Of a stretch of DNA of 64,000 bases, positions 1-6,761 are shown piece by piece. The stretch covers positions 83,618 to 147,617 of the forward strand of contig NZ_JMLV01000011.1 of the NCBI RefSeq assembly GCF_000686045.1. The letters are read 5' to 3'. Position numbers and translations under genes: made by a program. The stretch's first letter is position 1. Each line of letters starts with the position of its first letter. This DNA is from Fodinicurvata fenggangensis DSM 21160. GTDB lineage: Bacteria > Pseudomonadota > Alphaproteobacteria > Kiloniellales > DSM-21159. Below the pieces are notes generated by a model, which did no database searches, was not told where the DNA came from, and saw only the letters and a list, made by a program, of their open reading frames with translations.

Positions 1-195
1 TTCTCTAGTGATCACTTTGACTCCATCCCCCGTGAACTCGAAGCTGGATGTCTGAGGAAGCACCAAAATAACAACAGCAGCTCCCAAAATAATGGAATGT
101 CCAATCGAAACATCAAACCGAAGAAAGATCGTTAATATACCTATTAATGCGATAATAATTCCCGCAATCAATGAGATTAAATTATAATCGAGCAT
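1..195 (-). CDS. Small membrane protein, C-terminus cut by window edge
   Basis: An open frame of 65 codons runs off the left edge of the window. It starts at an ATG (195-193) preceded by a strong purine-rich ribosome site (GGGGAGGGAG, about 3 bases upstream). The visible protein has two hydrophobic segments, at about residues 5-25 and 30-48, followed by a polar stretch, so it is probably an inner-membrane protein with a cytoplasmic or periplasmic tail. The stretch is much more AT-rich than the bulk of the window, like the gene at 827, which suggests both came by transfer. No family was recognised. Function unknown. Confidence 0.55.
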   Translation of the reverse strand, partial: MLDYNLISLIAGIIIALIGILTIFLRFDVSIGHSIILGAAVVILVLPQTSSFEFTGDGVKVITRE

Positions 196-291
196 CACTC
201 CCTCCCCTCAACCTCAATTCCTCATTATCTTATCAAAACGTATGGGTATTATTTACTATAAATGTGATGCATATACCAAAGATCATAAGGA

Positions 292-480
292 TTAACTTGC
301 ATTAGCCCACTGTCGAAAGCCGGTGAAGGTTATGAGATAGGGCAAGCAATAAGCTTCTACCAAGCTTCGTAGATGACATCGAGGATATGGCTGTAACTCT
401 CGAAGAAGGTATTGTATAGCTCAGTGTCGCGCATGTATTATTAGAGGTTCTCCAAAGGGTTCAGCTTGATAGAGCGTGGC
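292..480 (-). pseudogene. IS630-family transposase remnant (C-terminal tail)
   Basis: Read on the minus strand, this stretch gives KLNPLENL, two stop codons, YMRDTELYN, then ESY.HILD, EAW, stop, KLIA, and after a +1 shift FTGFRQWANAS and a stop. This matches the pattern of the C-terminal part of IS630-type DDE transposases, where the catalytic-core end reads 'PELNPVENLW..MRD' and the tail ends in '.GLR.WA'. At least three in-frame stops and one frameshift show it is dead. The rest of the transposase and the inverted ends are not present here. It marks past insertion activity at the edge of the AT-rich patch. Confidence 0.7.
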
Positions 481-489
481 AGTTTAGAG

Positions 490-609
490 AATAGCCGCAA
501 CTACGATCTCTCGGGCGGCATGCAGCAGCGCACCGCCATCGCTCGCGCGCAGCACCCAGAAATTCCCGTTCAAGACCCGTCTCTCGTCTTCGCGCTCTCT
601 ACGTGGTAG
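490..609 (+). pseudogene. ABC-transporter ATPase scrap with signature motif
   Basis: The plus frame through 502-609 reads LSGGMQQRTAIARA followed by a degenerate Walker B region and a stop. LSGGMQQR..IARA is the ABC signature of nitrate/taurine-type importer ATPases. Only about 35 codons remain, with no Walker A and no intact Walker B aspartate, so this is a fragment. It is more GC-rich than the flanking AT-rich DNA, which suggests a piece of host chromosome trapped between foreign segments. An open frame on the opposite strand (666-484) is only its shadow. Confidence 0.6.
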
Positions 610-826
610 CCTTAACTTAATCACCAACCACTTGAAATCTGGAAGTTTATAATGATGCCCCATCATGCATCATCATCCTTCCATAGCAGGTCCTAATCAT
701 GGCCCTCCATCTATGCTTAATACTCTAATTTTAATTTAATCCTTAAATGTTTACTTTATTAAAATAATATATTATTATTGATGAATGGAATAATTAATAA
801 TGTAAATAAAATACGGTGCTGATATT
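610..826. other. AT-rich non-coding stretch
   Basis: This stretch is dominated by A and T, especially 720-826, and carries no recognisable gene. It must contain the promoter of the orphan at 827 if that gene is expressed. TAATAT- and TAATAA-like hexamers occur repeatedly, so a -10 box cannot be assigned with confidence, and no clear ribosome site precedes the ATG. Confidence 0.4.
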
Positions 827-1567
827 ATGAATATCTCCCTTTATATCCAAATAATAACCGCATTAGGTGTTATTGGGGCAGCTGGAATAGCAGCATTTAC
901 CGCTTACCTAAACTATCGACAAATACGTTTCCAATTTAAGCCAAATTTATTTATCGGGAGTGCGCAATACCAAATACATACTTCTAACAAATGTTTAAGA
1001 AATATATGGTGGGAAAAACCTAGCGAAAAAGCTATAATTTCAAACGGGGGTAGTACCGATTACCAATTTAATTTACTTAATACAGGAGCAGGTTCTGCAC
1101 ACGATATTAGAATTGAAACATTTTTCGACTATGAATCTATAATTCACGATGTAATTTTTAAAATAAAAAAATATTGCCCTAATATAAATATAGAACATGA
1201 TGACTGGGGAATACAGATAAAATTAAATGGTGAATTATACGGGGGATTTAGATATCCAAAAGATTCCTATGCCTTAATAGATTATATAAGCTCATCAAAC
1301 AATAATAAGGTAGAGAAAGATATAATTATAGACCCAACTTTATCTTTTTGTTTCTTATGTTATGCGTTTTATTTAATGAGTGAGCGTGTAATAAATGGAA
1401 TAAATCATAGTAATAAAGATATAAATGTAGATTTTTTAATAAAATACAAAGACTCAAGTGGAAATATAAATCAGAAAATTCACAGATCTGTAATAAGTAT
1501 ACATGATGGTTTGTGGAAAAAAGATATGAGTGACGGTGTTACTTTTATAAGTATACAAGAGAGATAA
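827..1567 (+). CDS. AT-rich membrane-anchored orphan protein, 246 aa
   Basis: This is a 246-aa protein with one hydrophobic segment near the N-terminus (about residues 5-27), then a basic, aromatic stretch (YLNYRQIRFQFKP). The rest is a soluble domain rich in Asn, Ile, Lys and Ser. The single N-terminal anchor followed by a beta-rich body resembles many poorly described accessory-region proteins. No catalytic motif was recognised. Its base composition is strikingly AT-rich while genes from 1.6 kb onward are GC-rich, and its codon use follows (AAT, ATA and AAA abundant). Together with the IS630 remnant beside it, this points to recent acquisition. The frame is intact with no neighbours in an operon, and no good Shine-Dalgarno is visible. 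Function unknown. Confidence 0.75.
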   Translation: MNISLYIQIITALGVIGAAGIAAFTAYLNYRQIRFQFKPNLFIGSAQYQIHTSNKCLRNIWWEKPSEKAIISNGGSTDYQFNLLNTGAGSAHDIRIETFFDYESIIHDVIFKIKKYCPNINIEHDDWGIQIKLNGELYGGFRYPKDSYALIDYISSSNNNKVEKDIIIDPTLSFCFLCYAFYLMSERVINGINHSNKDINVDFLIKYKDSSGNINQKIHRSVISIHDGLWKKDMSDGVTFISIQER

Positions 1568-1591
1568 ATTTATATAATATCAAGTATCTAT

Positions 1592-2036
1592 TTACCACCA
1601 TAAGCCTCTTTCGTTCTCCAAAACATTCCCCCGCCAGTCCTCAGCCATATGGCTGAGGTCCAGCGCCTCGCCCTCCCCGCACAGCAGGTCCAGCACCCGC
1701 GGCGGCGTCAGCGGAATCTCCTGCACCCGCCTGCCCGTGGCGTTCGCCACCGCACAGGCCACGGCGGCGGCGACGTTCAGGATGGGGATTTCCCCCGCCC
1801 CCTTGGCGCCCAGCGGACCCAGAGAGGGCGCGCCCTCGTAGAGGTCGATCTGCACCGGCACCGCATCGCCCGCCTGGGGCAGGCGATAGGTTTCGAAGCC
1901 GCTCTGCGGGATGCGGCCGTCGGGGGGCAGGGTGACCTCCTCGTGCAGGGCATAGCCCAGGCCCTGGACCACGCCGCCCTGGATCTGGCCCTGGATGGCG
2001 CGCGGGTTGATGGCGCGGCCCACGTACTTTGCCGAA
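1592..2036 (-). pseudogene. Molybdenum hydroxylase large-subunit C-terminal fragment (copy A)
   Basis: The minus-strand frame encodes the C-terminal end of a xanthine dehydrogenase/aldehyde oxidase-type molybdopterin-binding subunit. It includes the typical GRAINP..IQGQIQGGVVQGLG segment and the ..GPLGAKGAGE..I.NVAAAVA.A segment that lines the cofactor site. Homology begins abruptly near 2036 (KYVGRAINP), where a plus-strand LysR fragment starts, so the N-terminal several hundred residues are missing. The first in-frame ATG is at 2023. The tail at 1592-1885 is repeated at 3673-3951. It is almost certainly non-functional without the rest of the subunit. Confidence 0.8.
1622..1885. repeat. 264-bp direct repeat, copy A
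   Basis: This segment aligns without gaps to 3688-3951 in the same orientation. I count about 23 mismatches in about 264 bases, or roughly 91% identity. At protein level the two copies differ at about six of 86 residues. The longest identical run (through the GPLGAKGAGE codons) covers about 75 bases. The repeats flank the LysR fragment, the Rid gene and the TetR gene. Confidence 0.85.
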
Positions 2037-2394
2037 TGTCGTGCCCTATCGCTGGGAGTTCGAGGAGAACGGCATTCCGTTCGACATCGCGGTCGAGCCC
2101 CGGATCACCACCAACGACCTGCGCCTGATGCTGCGCGCCGCCCTCAGCGGGGCGGGAATCACATTCGCCATGGAAAAAACCTTTCGCTCCTATATTGAGA
2201 CCTTCGAACTCGTTTCGTTGCTCGAGGACTATCTGCCGACCTTTCCCGGGTTCTACTTCTACTTTCCACAACGCCGGAACATGGCGCCCAAGATGCGGGC
2301 GCCCATCGATCACCTGCGGCGGTCCTACAGGCCGGGAACGGCCGGCCCGGCGCTCCCCACGCTCCGGTTCGAGGTCCCTGAAGGGGCAGCTGGA
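2037..2394 (+). pseudogene. LysR-family regulator C-terminal fragment
   Basis: The plus frame gives a typical end of a LysR substrate-binding domain. It has PYRWEFEENG, then a strand ending in ND..LMLRAALSGAGI, then LVSLLEDYLPTFPGFYFYFP, and finally RR..APKMRAPIDHLRR. The N-terminal helix-turn-helix and most of the effector domain are absent, because homology starts at the junction with the molybdenum hydroxylase fragment near 2036. There is no natural stop; the frame runs on antisense through the Rid gene. It is a truncated remnant with no expected function. Confidence 0.75.
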
Positions 2395-2802
2395 TCACGC
2401 CCGCTCAGCCTCTTCGGGAATGCGGGCAATGACCTTGATCTCGAAATCGAAACCGGCCAGCCAGTTCACACCGACGGCGGTCCAGTTGGGATAGGGCGGG
2501 CTCCGGAAGGTCCGGTTCTTGACGGCCATGATGGCCTCGAACTGGGTTTCGGGATTCGTGTGGAAGGTGGTCACATCGACGATATCGTCGAAGGTGCACC
2601 CCGCCGCTTCCAGGGTTGCGCGCAGGTTGTCGAAGGCGAGCTGGACCTGGCGTCCGAAATCGGGTTCGGGCGTCCCGTCGGAATGGCTGCCTACCTGCCC
2701 GGAGACGAAGAGGAGGTCGCCGGAGCGGATCGCGGCTGAATAGCCGTGTGCCTCGTAGAGTGCGTGCCTGTTGGCAGGAAAGATTGCGGCGCGCTGTGTC
2801 AT
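2395..2802 (-). CDS. Rid/YjgF-family protein
   Basis: This is a 135-aa protein of the Rid (YjgF/YER057c/UK114) family, a trimeric fold whose classical members hydrolyse reactive enamines and imines from PLP enzymes. LLFVSGQVG, the central FDNLRATLEAAGCTFDDIVDVTTF block and the FEIKVIARI ending are characteristic. The arginine that classical RidA uses to bind the substrate carboxylate is not visible: the segment reads PYPNWTAVGV where RidA has PARS.V. It therefore probably belongs to one of the Rid subgroups without confirmed deaminase activity. I chose the start at 2802 because AAGGA lies upstream and the family N-terminus fits; a longer frame to 2886 has no support. It is divergent from the TetR gene, which probably controls it. 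Confidence 0.85.
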   Translation of the reverse strand: MTQRAAIFPANRHALYEAHGYSAAIRSGDLLFVSGQVGSHSDGTPEPDFGRQVQLAFDNLRATLEAAGCTFDDIVDVTTFHTNPETQFEAIMAVKNRTFRSPPYPNWTAVGVNWLAGFDFEIKVIARIPEEAERA

Positions 2803-2890
2803 CCTGTGATTCCTTTTCAGCCTTGCTGGGAAGTGCCGGATGAGCGGAACGCCGATTTTCGGGAGCTTTCCACGCTGCCGCATCATCTGA

Positions 2891-2908
2891 TATACGTTAT
2901 GTATGTGA
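2891..2908. promoter_or_regulatory. Operator-like site 1 (TetR/Rid intergenic)
   Basis: TATACGTTATGTATGTGA is 17/18 identical to site 3 at 2941-2958, in direct orientation. It carries the same ATGTATG half-site found in the perfect palindrome at 2916-2934. The sites are centred about 25 bp apart. Confidence 0.5.
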
Positions 2909-2915
2909 AATACCC

Positions 2916-2934
2916 GACATACGCGGCGTATGTC
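2916..2934. promoter_or_regulatory. Operator-like site 2: perfect 19-bp palindrome
   Basis: GACATACGC, one central G, then GCGTATGTC form a perfect inverted repeat with 9-bp arms. It lies midway between two near-identical half-palindromic sites and between the divergent Rid and TetR genes, as expected for a TetR-family operator. Confidence 0.65.
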
Positions 2935-2940
2935 AACCCA

Positions 2941-2958
2941 TATACGTCATGTATGTGA
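2941..2958. promoter_or_regulatory. Operator-like site 3
   Basis: TATACGTCATGTATGTGA is the direct repeat of site 1. It sits immediately upstream of the ribosome site (GGAGG at 2963) of the TetR gene, so binding here would block its own expression. Confidence 0.5.
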
Positions 2959-2975
2959 GAATGGAGGACATGAGG

Positions 2976-3569
2976 ATGGCCAGGCGACGGCTCGAGATGA
3001 TGGAGGAAAACCGCGTAAAGCTGGTCGCAGCCGCGCGAAAGGCCTTCGCCGAAAAGGGCTATATCTCTGCCTCAATGGACGAGTTGACCGCCAAGGTCGG
3101 TCTGACGCGCGGCGCGCTTTACCATAACTTCGGAGACAAGCGCGGACTTCTGGCAGCCGTCGTCAACCAGATCGACGCTGAAATGGCTTCACGGGCACAG
3201 GAGATCGGCGCCCGGGCGGAAGACGAATGGGAAGGGCTGCTGGCTGAGGGGGCGGCCTACATCGAGATGGCGCTCGATCCCGAAGTCCAGCGCACCGTCC
3301 TGCTCGACGGCCCGGCGGTCCTTGGAGATCCCTCGCAATGGCCCAGCCAGAACAGCTGCCTGCAGGCGACAAAGCAGACGGTGGAGCGGCTTATCGCGCA
3401 AGGCATCCTGAAGCCGATAGACGCAGAGGCCGCCGCCCGGCTTCTGAATGGCGCCGCGCTCAATGCGGCCCTCTGGGTCGCCGCCAGCGAAGAGCCCAAG
3501 GAGGTCCTCCCGAAAGCTGTCGAGACCTTCCGCTGTCTGGCCACGGGTCTGCGTGCAGAGCCGATGTGA
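2976..3569 (+). CDS. TetR-family transcriptional regulator
   Basis: This is a TetR/AcrR-type repressor of about 197 aa. The N-terminal helix-turn-helix is clear: AAARKAFAEKGYISASMDELTAKVGLTRGALYHNFGDKRGLLAAV is the canonical TetR_N pattern. The rest is an all-helical effector domain. Several in-frame ATGs exist (2949, 2961, 2970, 2976). I prefer 2976 because GGAGG at 2963-2967 is 8 bases upstream, while the 2949 start lies inside an operator-like repeat. The gene is divergent from the Rid gene across three evenly spaced operator-like sites, so it probably represses itself and the Rid gene. The ligand is unknown. Confidence 0.9.
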   Translation: MARRRLEMMEENRVKLVAAARKAFAEKGYISASMDELTAKVGLTRGALYHNFGDKRGLLAAVVNQIDAEMASRAQEIGARAEDEWEGLLAEGAAYIEMALDPEVQRTVLLDGPAVLGDPSQWPSQNSCLQATKQTVERLIAQGILKPIDAEAAARLLNGAALNAALWVAASEEPKEVLPKAVETFRCLATGLRAEPM

Positions 3570-3672
3570 CCTCTCCCATCTCGATATCTGTGGTCTCTTC
3601 ACCAAGCTGGAGCACACAAACTTCTTCAAGGCCTAAGTCAATTAAGTTTGTTGAACCCGACTTGTCCAAGAG

Positions 3673-4499
3673 TCACGTCTCTGCCAACACATTCCCCCAC
3701 CAATCCTGGGCCATATGGCCAAGGTCCAGCGCCTCGCCTTCACCACATAGCGGATCCAGCACCCGCGGCGGTGTCAGCGGGATCTCCTGCACTCGTATGC
3801 CCGTAGCGTTCGCCACCGCACAGGCCACGGCGGCGGCGACGTTCAGGATGGGGATTTCCCCCGCCCCCTTGGCGCCCAGCGGGCCCAGGGAGGGGGCGCC
3901 CTCGTAGAGGTCGATCTGCACCGGCAGCGCGTCGCCCGCCTGGGGCAGGCGCGCATGGGCGCTGCGTTGAGCCGTGCGCGGAATACTCACGGCGACGACA
4001 AGCGCTCCGGGCAGTAGCTGGTCGCGCCGCGCCAGGAAATCCTCCAGCGGCAGTTCCTCCGCCGCGCCTGACCCGTCCCGGTGCAGCCACACGCTGGCCT
4101 CCAGCGCCAGCAGGGCGGGCGGCAGGTCGGCGGCCGGAAACTCGGTGGCGCAGAGGTTGCCGCCCAGGGTCGCCACCTGGCGGATGGCGGGGTTCGCCGA
4201 GCGGCCCGCCGCCTGGGCCAACCCGCGCAGCTCCGGCAGCTCGGCCAGGGCGGCGGCCAGCCGCGCATTGGTAAGGCCGGCGCCCAGCGCGACCGCTTCG
4301 TCGGTAATGGTAATCTCGTTGAAGTCCTTCAGCCCGCCCAGCGCCACATAGCGCGCCGGCGGGCCTCGCCGCGCAACGGCGCGCGCATGAGCCAGGTGGC
4401 CCCGGCCAGCGGCGCCGCGTACGGCACGGACAGAAGCAACAGCGCTTCCTCCAGGGACTGCGGCACCAGAAGCCGCTCGTCCAACTCTGTCTCCGCCAT
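3673..4499 (-). pseudogene. Molybdenum hydroxylase FAD-subunit fused to Mo-subunit tail (copy B), frameshifted
   Basis: Two halves of different subunits are joined here. The upstream half (4499 to about 3965) is a CoxM/xanthine-dehydrogenase FAD-binding subunit. It starts MAETELDERLLVPQSLEEAL, shifts frame near 4350 (within ..LRGEARR/ALGGLKDFNEITI), and continues through the FAD-site ATLGGNLC.A segment. At about 3955 it jumps directly into the end of a molybdopterin-binding subunit (LPQAGDALPVQ.., GPLGAKGAGE..). The C-terminal FAD domain, the iron-sulfur subunit and most of the large subunit are missing. This looks like the result of one large internal deletion plus decay. Confidence 0.8.
3688..3951. 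repeat. 264-bp direct repeat, copy B
   Basis: This is the second copy of the segment at 1622-1885, same orientation, about 2.07 kb away and about 91% identical. It lies within the molybdenum hydroxylase remnant. Confidence 0.85.
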
Positions 4500-4617
4500 C
4501 ATGATCTCCGCCTCCACATCCCAGCCTCAGGAAGGACCCCGGCCACCTTCTTCAACAGGGCGGCTCAAGACCCAACCGAGAAAGCCTCCGCCCAGCACGC
4601 GCGGAAATCAAATCGTA

Positions 4618-4644
4618 AAATCGCGCAAAGCGATTTCGGTTTTT
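4618..4644. terminator. Possible terminator hairpin
   Basis: AAATCGC, loop GCAAA, then GCGATTT form a 7-bp stem followed on the plus strand by CGGTTTTT and on the minus strand by TTTTACG. It could end the minus-strand methyltransferase transcript about 115 bases past its stop. The stem is AT-rich and only moderately convincing. Confidence 0.35.
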
Positions 4645-4756
4645 CAGATGACGTGTAGGTGTGGTCTCAATTTATTGTCTGATATCAGGCAGATACCCAG
4701 AATCAGACTGAGCGACATGCCAAGCGGCCGGGCTTATTCGGCGGCCGCGGCAGATC

Positions 4757-5311
4757 TCAGCTCCCGCGCCGGCAATGGTAAACAAACGCCGGCGGCACAT
4801 TGGCCCAGACATGGGTCATGTCCACTTCGTCGTACAGCGCCTTCAAGTCCGGCCGTATGTTCCGCGAGAACTGCAGGGCCACGAAGATCCCGCCGGGGTT
4901 CAGCAGGTCGTGGAATTCCTTCAGCAGAAACTTTCGATCGGCCTGGGAGAAATTGACGAAGGGCAGTCCCGACACGATGCAATCCAGCCCGGACAGCCCG
5001 CGGCTTTCCACGACCTTCCTCAGGTCGTAGGCATTGTCGTGAACGGCCGCCGAATCATAACGCTTCTCCAGGGCGGCCCGCATGGATCGGTCGCTCTCGA
5101 AAACCAGGAACTCCGACTCACGGCTGCGTTGGCGTTCGATGGCCGCCGTCACGACACCTGTTCCGGCCCCAAGCTCGGCCACCGAGCCCAGCGTGGACCA
5201 GTCGATCCCCGACACGATCACATTGACCAGATACCGCGAACTCGGCACGACACTGCCGACGGCCTTGGGCGAGCTGAGGAAGGATTTAAGAAATACCCAA
5301 GTTTGCTGCAT
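4757..5311 (-). CDS. Class I SAM-dependent methyltransferase (phospholipid methyltransferase-like)
   Basis: This is a 184-aa single-domain methyltransferase. SAM-binding motif I is visible as VAELGAGTGVVT (about residues 43-54), with an acidic residue after the next strand (FLVFESDRSM). The post-motif segment reads IVSGLPFVNF. The N-terminal FLSSPKAVGSVVPSSRYL and the SGLPF motif are typical of the PmtA-like phospholipid N-methyltransferase and rRNA-dimethylase-like group. A role in membrane lipid methylation is thus possible but not proven. The ATG at 5311 has GGGGA upstream. The gene stands alone, divergent from the LysR gene at 5695. Confidence 0.8.
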   Translation of the reverse strand: MQQTWVFLKSFLSSPKAVGSVVPSSRYLVNVIVSGIDWSTLGSVAELGAGTGVVTAAIERQRSRESEFLVFESDRSMRAALEKRYDSAAVHDNAYDLRKVVESRGLSGLDCIVSGLPFVNFSQADRKFLLKEFHDLLNPGGIFVALQFSRNIRPDLKALYDEVDMTHVWANVPPAFVYHCRRGS

Positions 5312-5694
5312 AGAGTCCCCGACAAATAAGTGAGCAGCGCAACATCAGGGATTTGCCCGCTCATGAAAAGCTGATTCATGTCGTCCTCATGTGCCCTCGC
5401 CGTCAGGAATCTGCAATGGCAAACACCTATATGCGATCGACACGGGCATAAGCCGGCATGACTGCACGTCTGGCGCCGGCGGACCCGTGCTTGCGATATC
5501 CCGGGGTCATATCCCGGGCGCGGTATCGCGGGCTTCGATATCAACCCTTCGGAATATTCTGTTTTCCAGATATCCAACCCTGGGTCATACTGGAAAAAAC
5601 AAGGGGCTTTTCGCAAAAGTCGCCGAACAGCGTCAAACAGGCCAGCGTGTTCTGATTTTCAGCTACGCACCGGCCTTGCGGACGGGGAAGACAG
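5312..5694. other. Intergenic region with one wide inverted repeat
   Basis: This 383-base stretch between the divergent methyltransferase and LysR genes has no convincing gene. Its only structure of note is TTTTCCAG (5562-5569) and CTGGAAAA (5590-5597), 8-bp arms separated by 20 bases. This could be a binding site for the adjacent LysR protein. GATATC and CCCGGG words recur around 5490-5545. A good ribosome site (GGGGAAG) precedes the LysR start. Confidence 0.35.
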
Positions 5695-6606
5695 ATGAAT
5701 TTCCGGCACGTCAAATACTTCGTGGCGACGGCCGAACTGGGGCAGATCTCGCGCGCGGCCATGGAGCTGTCGATCTCCCAGTCCGCCATCACCACCGCCA
5801 TCAAGGACCTGGAGGCCGAAACCGGCGCCCAGCTGTTCACCCGCACAGCCCAGGGCATGGAGCTGACGGCGGCGGGCCGGCACTTCCTGGGCTCGGCCTA
5901 TCGCATCCTGGCCTCCATCGACGAGGCGATGAATCCCGGCGGCGTCGCCGACGAGGAGGTGACGGGCACCCTGTCGGTGGCCGCCACCTACACCGTGCTG
6001 GGCTATTTCCTGCCCCAGCACCTGGGGCGGCTGGAGCGGCGCTATCCCAACCTGAAGATCCAATTGTTCGAGCTGAGCCGCGAGATGGTGGAGGACGGGC
6101 TGGTCACCAACCGCTTCGACATGGCGGTGGTGCTGACCTCGAACGTCACCAATCCGGAGCTGGCCACGGACTCGCTGCTCAGTTCCCAGCGCCGCCTGTG
6201 GGTGCCCTCGGGCCATCCCTTCCTCAGCCTCGAGCGCGTGGGCTTCGCCGAGATCTCGAAGGAGCCCTACATCATGCTGACGGTGGACGAGGCGGCGCAC
6301 ACCACGCTGCGCTACTGGAACCGCACCGACTACCAGCCCTCGGTGCGCCTGCGCACCTCGTCCATCGAAGCGGTGCGCTCCATCGTCGCCAACGGCCAGG
6401 GCATCACCATCCTGTCCGACATGGTCTATCGGCCCTGGTCGCTGGAGGGCAAGCGCATCGAGACCATCATCCCGGCCGAGCCGGTGCCCTCCATGAACAT
6501 CGGCCTGGCCTGGCGCAAGGGCGTCGAGCTCACCCCCGCCATGCGCCTGTTCCGCGAATATTTCAGCGACACCTACCAGACCCCACAGAGTCACCTGGCG
6601 CGTTAG
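5695..6606 (+). CDS. LysR-family transcriptional regulator
   Basis: This is a 303-aa, complete LysR-type regulator. The N-terminal winged helix (MNFRHVKYFVATAELGQIS, then AAMELSISQSAITTAIKDLE and LFTRTAQGMELT) is canonical. The rest is a two-lobed effector-binding domain. The ATG has GGGGAAG 7-8 bases upstream. The next gene on the same strand is an epoxide-hydrolase-like enzyme 155 bases away, and the gap holds a palindrome, so the regulator may control that gene. The effector is unknown. Confidence 0.92.
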   Translation: MNFRHVKYFVATAELGQISRAAMELSISQSAITTAIKDLEAETGAQLFTRTAQGMELTAAGRHFLGSAYRILASIDEAMNPGGVADEEVTGTLSVAATYTVLGYFLPQHLGRLERRYPNLKIQLFELSREMVEDGLVTNRFDMAVVLTSNVTNPELATDSLLSSQRRLWVPSGHPFLSLERVGFAEISKEPYIMLTVDEAAHTTLRYWNRTDYQPSVRLRTSSIEAVRSIVANGQGITILSDMVYRPWSLEGKRIETIIPAEPVPSMNIGLAWRKGVELTPAMRLFREYFSDTYQTPQSHLAR

Positions 6607-6632
6607 GGGCACAACTGCGGCAAGCATTCAGG

Positions 6633-6660
6633 ATACGTTGCATTTCCAAATACAACGTAT
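6633..6660. promoter_or_regulatory. Palindromic operator-like site upstream of hydrolase
   Basis: ATACGTTG, a 12-base spacer, then CAACGTAT form a perfect inverted repeat with 8-bp arms in the gap between the LysR gene and the hydrolase gene. Spaced dyads of this size are typical of LysR sites. It could equally be a weak RNA hairpin. Confidence 0.45.
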
Positions 6661-6761
6661 AGTATTCTGATAACTTCGGCTGGAGTCTCCCAAGTTCGGG
6701 GGAATGCGCATACTGCCACCCCTATGGAGACTGGCGTCATCTTACAGGAGAGATTCGCTCT

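Noticed and set aside
484..666. 60-aa minus-strand open frame
   Set aside because: The plus strand shows the ABC signature LSGGMQQR, so this is the shadow of a pseudogene fragment.
1592..4499. Composite transposon formed by the two 264-bp direct repeats
   Set aside because: The repeats encode molybdenum hydroxylase sequence, not transposase, and have no terminal inverted repeats.
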